64,000 nt of DNA. Origin: Molossus alvarezi. Taxonomy: Eukaryota > Chordata > Mammalia > Chiroptera > Molossidae. The stretch is taken from the NCBI GenBank assembly GCA_037176705.1, contig CM073890.1, positions 101,174,591-101,238,590 of the forward strand, written 5' to 3'. Below are positions 59,306 to 64,000 of this stretch, piece by piece; the stretch's first letter is position 1, and every line of letters starts with the position of its first letter. Under the pieces are notes generated by a model, which ran no database searches, was not told the DNA's origin, and saw only the letters and a program-made list of their open reading frames with translations. A program made the translations under genes and the position numbers.

Positions 59306-59364
59306 CTAAGGGGAGAAAGAAAGAGAAAAGTCTTTGTTTTTTAAAATAGAGATTATCTGCATTA

Positions 59365-59881
59365 TCATGAATTAGACAGTAACTCCCTCTCCTTTACTTT
59401 ATTAAAAAAGATCCCAATATAAAATTTCTTCTCTAGTCCAATTTTATAATAAGGTGTGACTTTTGAATCTAATTTTATCATATCCTCTAAAATAAATCTA
59501 AAACCCACAGGGCTCCAAATTTCATTAGTACTCATTGGGTCTATTTTGTCTTTAGTCATAATCTTACCTAAACCATCTCTTGTAGTATAGATAGGAGGAA
59601 ACTTCATTTTTCTAAAGTCCTTCAGTTCTACAAACTCCTTTAGGAGTTGATTCACATATTTAGGAGTAAGTTCACAATTCCTGTCAAGAAATCCATTTAT
59701 CTATCCCTCACCTTGTCAAACGTGGTATTTGCCTCTTTTAAAAATTTCTGTACAGCTATGGCTTAGCCATTATTATTATTTTTTTACCCTTTAGTTGAAT
59801 TACCCATATTTCAAGCATGGTTAATTGGGAAAAGAAATGATCAATTTCAGGTCCTTTGAGGTTTGACTTAATGATACTAAC
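59365..59881 (-). pseudogene. Unidentified coding-like block behind a splice-acceptor-like site
   Basis: The minus-strand frame is open from about 59700 to a stop at 59365 (about 111 codons) and reads like ordinary protein, with words such as ELTPKYVNQLL and TNEIWSPVGFRF. Farther upstream, coding-like stretches appear in other frames, including one that starts directly after 'ttcctttttatgcag' (intron-acceptor-like, ending at 59882). Stops or frameshifts separate the pieces. I do not recognise the protein. It could be a decayed last exon, a retrocopy, an old virus- or transposon-derived fragment, or chance. There is no ATG at the start of the longest frame. Confidence 0.3.
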
Positions 59882-62015
59882 CTGCATAAAAAGGAAAAGA
59901 TAAGTTCAGAATATGTGATTGGATATTAGGAAAATCTCTGCTCTTTGTTAAGTATCCTTCCCCTTAAAGACCAACATCACATGAAATTACTTCAATAATT
60001 TAAAACTAAAGTTATATTGCACTTTTAGATTAGATCATTATTAGAATATAACAAATTGTAAGGCTTGTATATATTTAAGGTAAGCTAAAAGTTATGATTA
60101 TTTAACTTATTATGCAGGCAAAAATCTGTCTCCAACTTTACATCTAAGTTCTAAATAGTAACACTTTCTCATTTTTTTCTTAATTATAATTGACATATTC
60201 TGTTGCAACTAAACAGAAAAATTAAGTTAATACACATTGGCTGCTTAGGTTCACCTTCTATTAAAGTTAAATGAGAAGGAAGTCCAATGGTCTCATTTTA
60301 CAGAAAAAAATAAATTAAAATTCTGTATTTGCTGTATGATTTGCTCACTTAAATTCAGATATGATTCAAATCAAGGAAAGCAAATTAAATATTTGATGGT
60401 TCTGTGCTGACAAAATAAATCCAATTGCTATTGACAGAAATTAATATTCCTGGAGTTAATAAGAAGAGCGTGAAATTTCTAACCTTCTTTTGCTCCCCCA
60501 AATTATTTACCTGTATAACTACAATTGGCGTGCAGTTATTGTCTCATTCCTAAAAGAACAAGTACTAGATGGCTGTCATTGGGTAAAGGATAGGGGGTGA
60601 AATACAGCAGTCTAGCCGTGTCTGCTCCCCAGAGTGGCACAGCAGACAGACACCAAATGTACAGTGAAGGAGAATGTAAATAAATACAACTCTATAAACT
60701 CAGACTTGTTCCTTACCAAATCCGTAAAATAATTCTTAGAAACACCACATATTGATTATAACTCTTCCAACCATGAAGAAAATAATGCCTTTCATGAAAA
60801 TGACTAAGAGTCAAGAATAAGCATTGTACGTTACAGGTGTGACTTCTCATTCTGCCTGGGTCTTACTCCTAATTTCACCATCACCATCTATGTACATAAA
60901 GAAAAGAAAGAGAAATTAAAACCAAGCAACAGAAACCCTTAGAGCTTATGGGAAGCTAGGACATCATATGGAGACTCGCAATTTCCTGGAATAAGATAAT
61001 TACACAATCAGGGATTGCTATTTTTGCGGTAGAAAGCATTTGAGTGTTAGCTCTGAGAGAGAGGAAAGTTATGTAGCTTAAAACTAAACTTAACTGGAAA
61101 GCTTGAGTCAAGCTGCCAGGGGCTGTTCGTAGCCACATGGAGGTAGTACCTTGGTAAGACCTTGTTGGACCAAGTTCAATGTTCTTCATCTGTCATTGTA
61201 GTGGTGGACAGGTCTGCTTTTTACTGTTGCTATTAGTTTCTGTTGTTGTTGTTTATTTGTTTATATAATGTTCATCACTCCTCATTTGCCTCTGAAGATT
61301 AGAGAAAATGTAGGTGAGTGAAGAGAGAATTTAACTAGAAAGCTAAGTGGAGCAGTCGGGCTAGTAACCCAGAGTTAGGAACATATCTACAAGAGTTTAT
61401 TAGGACCTTGTTAAATAAATAGAAATATTTGAGGTTATAGTGTTAAGTGATACCAAAACTATATTAAATAATAATAATAAAATGAATAAAATAAAGCATT
61501 TAATAAATGGGGGAGACAAAACCTGGATTCTGTCTCCAAATAATTGTCTTACTAGGGAGGAAGAAAAAGGATGTGGGCAGATAAATAAAGGAATCTTATC
61601 AGCTCTGGGTAATATGAGATATCGAGAATAAGATGAGACAGCAAGACATCAGGCAATCAAGTGGCCTTCATTTTTAGCAGGGTCAGTCAATTTATTGAGG
61701 GAATATTCATACTAGTTCCATGGGGAGCATGAGGATATAATTCATGGTTCAAACTAGGACACTTTTGAGAGTAAAGAGAATGATATATTTTGGAACAAGA
61801 GGAATAAACAAGCTGTATGAGCAAACTGGGATCTTCTTGGAGGGCAAATTGTCAGGGCCTCAGCAGTCATGCTAATAACGATATTACACTAACCATAATA
61901 GTATCATATTCTCACTATCATTTTCATCATCATTATGTTCATCATCATCCTTGTCCTCATCATCACTTGTATTTTCTTAATTCAATTCAAGTGTTGGAGT
62001 AATCTGTTTTTTTTT
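59882..62015. other. Long unassigned region
   Basis: No gene or interspersed repeat is recognised over about 2.1 kb. A (TCA)n-rich tract lies at 61915-61970. Confidence 0.45.
61915..61970. repeat. (TCA)n-rich microsatellite
   Basis: Interrupted TCATCA units. Confidence 0.85.
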
Positions 62016-62019
62016 CTGT

Positions 62020-62205
62020 TACATAGTTTAATCTTCATAACTACCCTATGAGTTAGGCATTGTTATTAATTATTATCACTCTTGTTTTCCAGAGAAGAAT
62101 AAAGTGAGTTTAGGAAATTAAATAAATGGACAAATGTCATACAACTAGGAAGTGGTATGATTCAGAATCCAGGTCTCTATTAACCCAAAGCTCTAGTTAA
62201 CATTA
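62020..62205 (-). mobile_element. MIR SINE, antisense
   Basis: 'taatcttcataactaccctatgagttagg' region (62029), 'ttattatcactcttgttttccagag' region, 'catacaactaggaagtggta' (62139) and 'atccaggtctctatta' follow the reversed MIR closely. Confidence 0.8.
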
Positions 62206-62319
62206 TTATCTAGTCAAATAACCCAACTCTAGCAAGGGTCATCTGAAAGGTTTTCACAAATCCCATGTCACAGTGAATAGAGGCAGGTGGGAAACTGCTC
62301 TGGTGTAGGGGACATAAAA

Positions 62320-63010
62320 AAGACAGCGGACAGCAATTCCACATCTAGGTATTTATCCAAAGGAAATGAAAACACTGTGTTCACTGCAGCATTAATTACA
62401 ACATCCATAGTATGGAACCAACCTGGGTGTCCATCCAGAGATGAACAGATCAAGAAGATGTGATATACATACATAATAGAATATTACTCAGCAGAAGAAA
62501 AGAATGAAATCTATCCAGAGATGAACAGATCAAGATGTGATATACATACATAATGGAATATTACTCAGCAGGAGAAAAGAATGAAATCTTACCATTTGTG
62601 GCAATATGAATGGACCTAGGAGGCATTATACAAAATGAAATAAGTTAGACAGAGAAAGACAAATACCATATGATTTCGCTTATATGTGCAATTTAAAAAT
62701 AAAGCAAACAAAAGAGAAACAGACTCATATATACAGAGAATAAACTGATGATTGTCAGAGGGGATGGAAGTGGGAGGTGGGTGAAAAAGGTGAAAGGGAA
62801 TAAGAAGTACATGCTTCTAGTTGTAAAATAAAATGTCCTAGTGATGTAATGTATAGTATAGGGGATGTAGGCAATAATATTTTAATAACTATGTATGGTG
62901 ACGGATGGTGATCACCTAGTGAGGTATATAAATGTCAAATTACCATGTTGTACATCTAAAACTACTGAAATATTGTATGTCAACTATACTTTAATAAAAA
63001 ATGCATTAAT
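62320..63010 (+). mobile_element. L1 (L1M-type) ORF2 end and 3' UTR, sense
   Basis: 'attccacatctaggtatttatccaaagga' region, 'aaccaacctgggtgtccatc', 'tggaatattactcagcag', 'catatgatttcgcttatatg' and the 3' UTR ending 'catgttgtacatctaaaact' and 'actttaataaaaaatg' run in L1 order. The frames are broken, and a 77-80-bp internal tandem duplication is present. Confidence 0.85.
62433..62589. repeat. 77-80-bp tandem duplication inside L1
   Basis: Copy 1 (62433-62512) and copy 2 (62513-62589) both start atccagagatgaacagatc and end gaatgaaatct. They differ by a 3-bp indel (caagaagatg against caagatg) and two A/G changes. Confidence 0.93.
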
Positions 63011-64000
63011 TTTGTAAAAGATGGCAGATAAATTCAATGCATGAACCCCTACTGAAGTTTTATGGGGAGAAGGTAGAAAAAATCATAAAAGACATTTTGA
63101 AAAAAAATTGGGTAAAATTGGCTATAGACTCTGCATAACATTACATTTTAAGAGTGGTACTAATGTTTTGTTTGTAAAAGAAACTTTTCTTGCACTTGGG
63201 AAAACCATGCTTAGAATATTTAGGGATGAAGTACCCTGATGAATTTATTCCATTTATTCACACACATTCAAGGCACGGGCAGATCCAAGCCTAAAAAGAG
63301 GAATTGATTCCAGGTCTAGGAGAAGGTAGAGGAAAAACTTAAAGATATTTCTCACCCTCTGAACAATATGTACATTTGAGTACTCTGTTCTCAGAGCCTG
63401 GTTAGAGAGACCTCTCTAGAGAGACCTCTAAATCTCAGAGACATTATCCATTCCGGATATACTGATAGCCCAGGCCTGCTTAGAACACAGGCTGATGATT
63501 CAAGACAGATGGACGGGTCCCAGAACGACCGATCTCTCCTGAAGCATGGTTCCCTCCTGAGACTCTGAATGCCCAGATTCTATTACATACACACAGACAA
63601 CTTCATCCAGCACAGAACGACCAACCCTGGTGTGGTGCACCCACATCTCTGGCACACCGAATTCTTCCTCATCCTCAGCAGTGGGCATGGTGGGTGCATC
63701 TATGGAATCCACATGGGTACGTTATGAATGTTGAATTAGTTATAAGTCTTAATTATGAGAAGAATAACACAAAGTTTGGCCCATTTATAGTCTCATACTG
63801 CTTCATCAGTGGCAGTGGTAGACTATTTACATTTCTTTCTGTCCAAAGAACCATGGAGACTGGCTATGAAATTAGACTGAGCAAATTGTACAGACATATT
63901 CACATTCGATCTCTAGCACATGTTGTATATTTTATGTAGATTCAGATTAGAACCCAAAACAAACAAACAAACAAAACCAAATATTGCTATCAAGGATTTT
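63011..64000. other. Unassigned DNA
   Basis: A 13-bp unit tagagagacctct is repeated at 63403-63415 and 63417-63429. An acidic minus-strand frame (63712-63500, words EDEEEFGVPE) has no family that I recognise. An (AAAC)n tract lies at 63956-63978. Confidence 0.4.

Noticed and set aside
12070..61177. Identical 18-bp word ccttgttggaccaagttc at 12070-12087 and 61160-61177
   Set aside because: The flanks do not clearly align, and one shared 18-mer may come from an old repeat family. It is not enough for a feature.
63500..63712. Acidic 70-codon minus-strand frame
   Set aside because: There is no homologous family that I recognise, no splice or promoter context, and the length is within chance expectation.

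Overview
This window is AT-rich mammalian nuclear DNA without a recognisable host gene. I found no credible multi-exon protein gene, rRNA, tRNA gene, CRISPR array or CpG-island promoter. Almost everything that can be named is interspersed repeat. The best clue to the organism is a set of tRNA-derived SINEs with a 5' head like 'ccggtttggctcagcggttagagc' (split here only by length), a CT-rich middle and, in one type, a small hairpin before the poly(A). These are the VES-type SINEs of bats. A short-UTR L1 subfamily and a SPIN-like hAT element fit a bat of the vesper-bat side of the order (Yangochiroptera). No HeliBat-type Helitron was seen, so I do not commit to Vespertilionidae.

Layout. 0-5.5 kb: a young 5'-truncated L1 carrying a 3'-transduced segment, then an L2-like fragment and an unrecognised block with a possible LTR. 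7-11 kb: a near-pristine VES SINE, and an old L1 3' UTR with a second VES SINE nested in it. 11-20 kb: MIR, an ERV LTR of about 900 bp, an ancient hAT element, a SINE, an L2 tail, and a repeat-poor stretch (18.4-19.75 kb) holding three AP-1 consensus sites within 276 bp. 20-28.4 kb: L1 3' UTR, L2-like pieces, two opposed L1 ORF2 remnants, a Tigger-like MITE, an ERV LTR and a MIR.

31.3-37.6 kb: a VES SINE and a nearly full-length but dead L1 on the minus strand (5' UTR, ORF1, ORF2, 3' UTR). 38.9-40.8 kb: two MaLR-like LTRs. 41.9-50.4 kb: the densest part, with seven SINEs, an L1 tail, L2 pieces and four LTR-like segments. 51-52.9 kb: a second Tigger-like MITE, a MIR and a GC-rich L1-5'-UTR-like block. 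54.6-63 kb: MIR, L2 and L1M remnants, a young truncated L1, the SPIN-like element and, next to it, an unidentified minus-strand reading frame behind a splice-acceptor-like sequence.

Nothing here works together as a pathway. The window reads as intergenic or intronic DNA that records several waves of retroposition. All family names come from memory of consensus sequences without a library search, so boundaries are approximate except where target-site duplications (TSDs) fix them.
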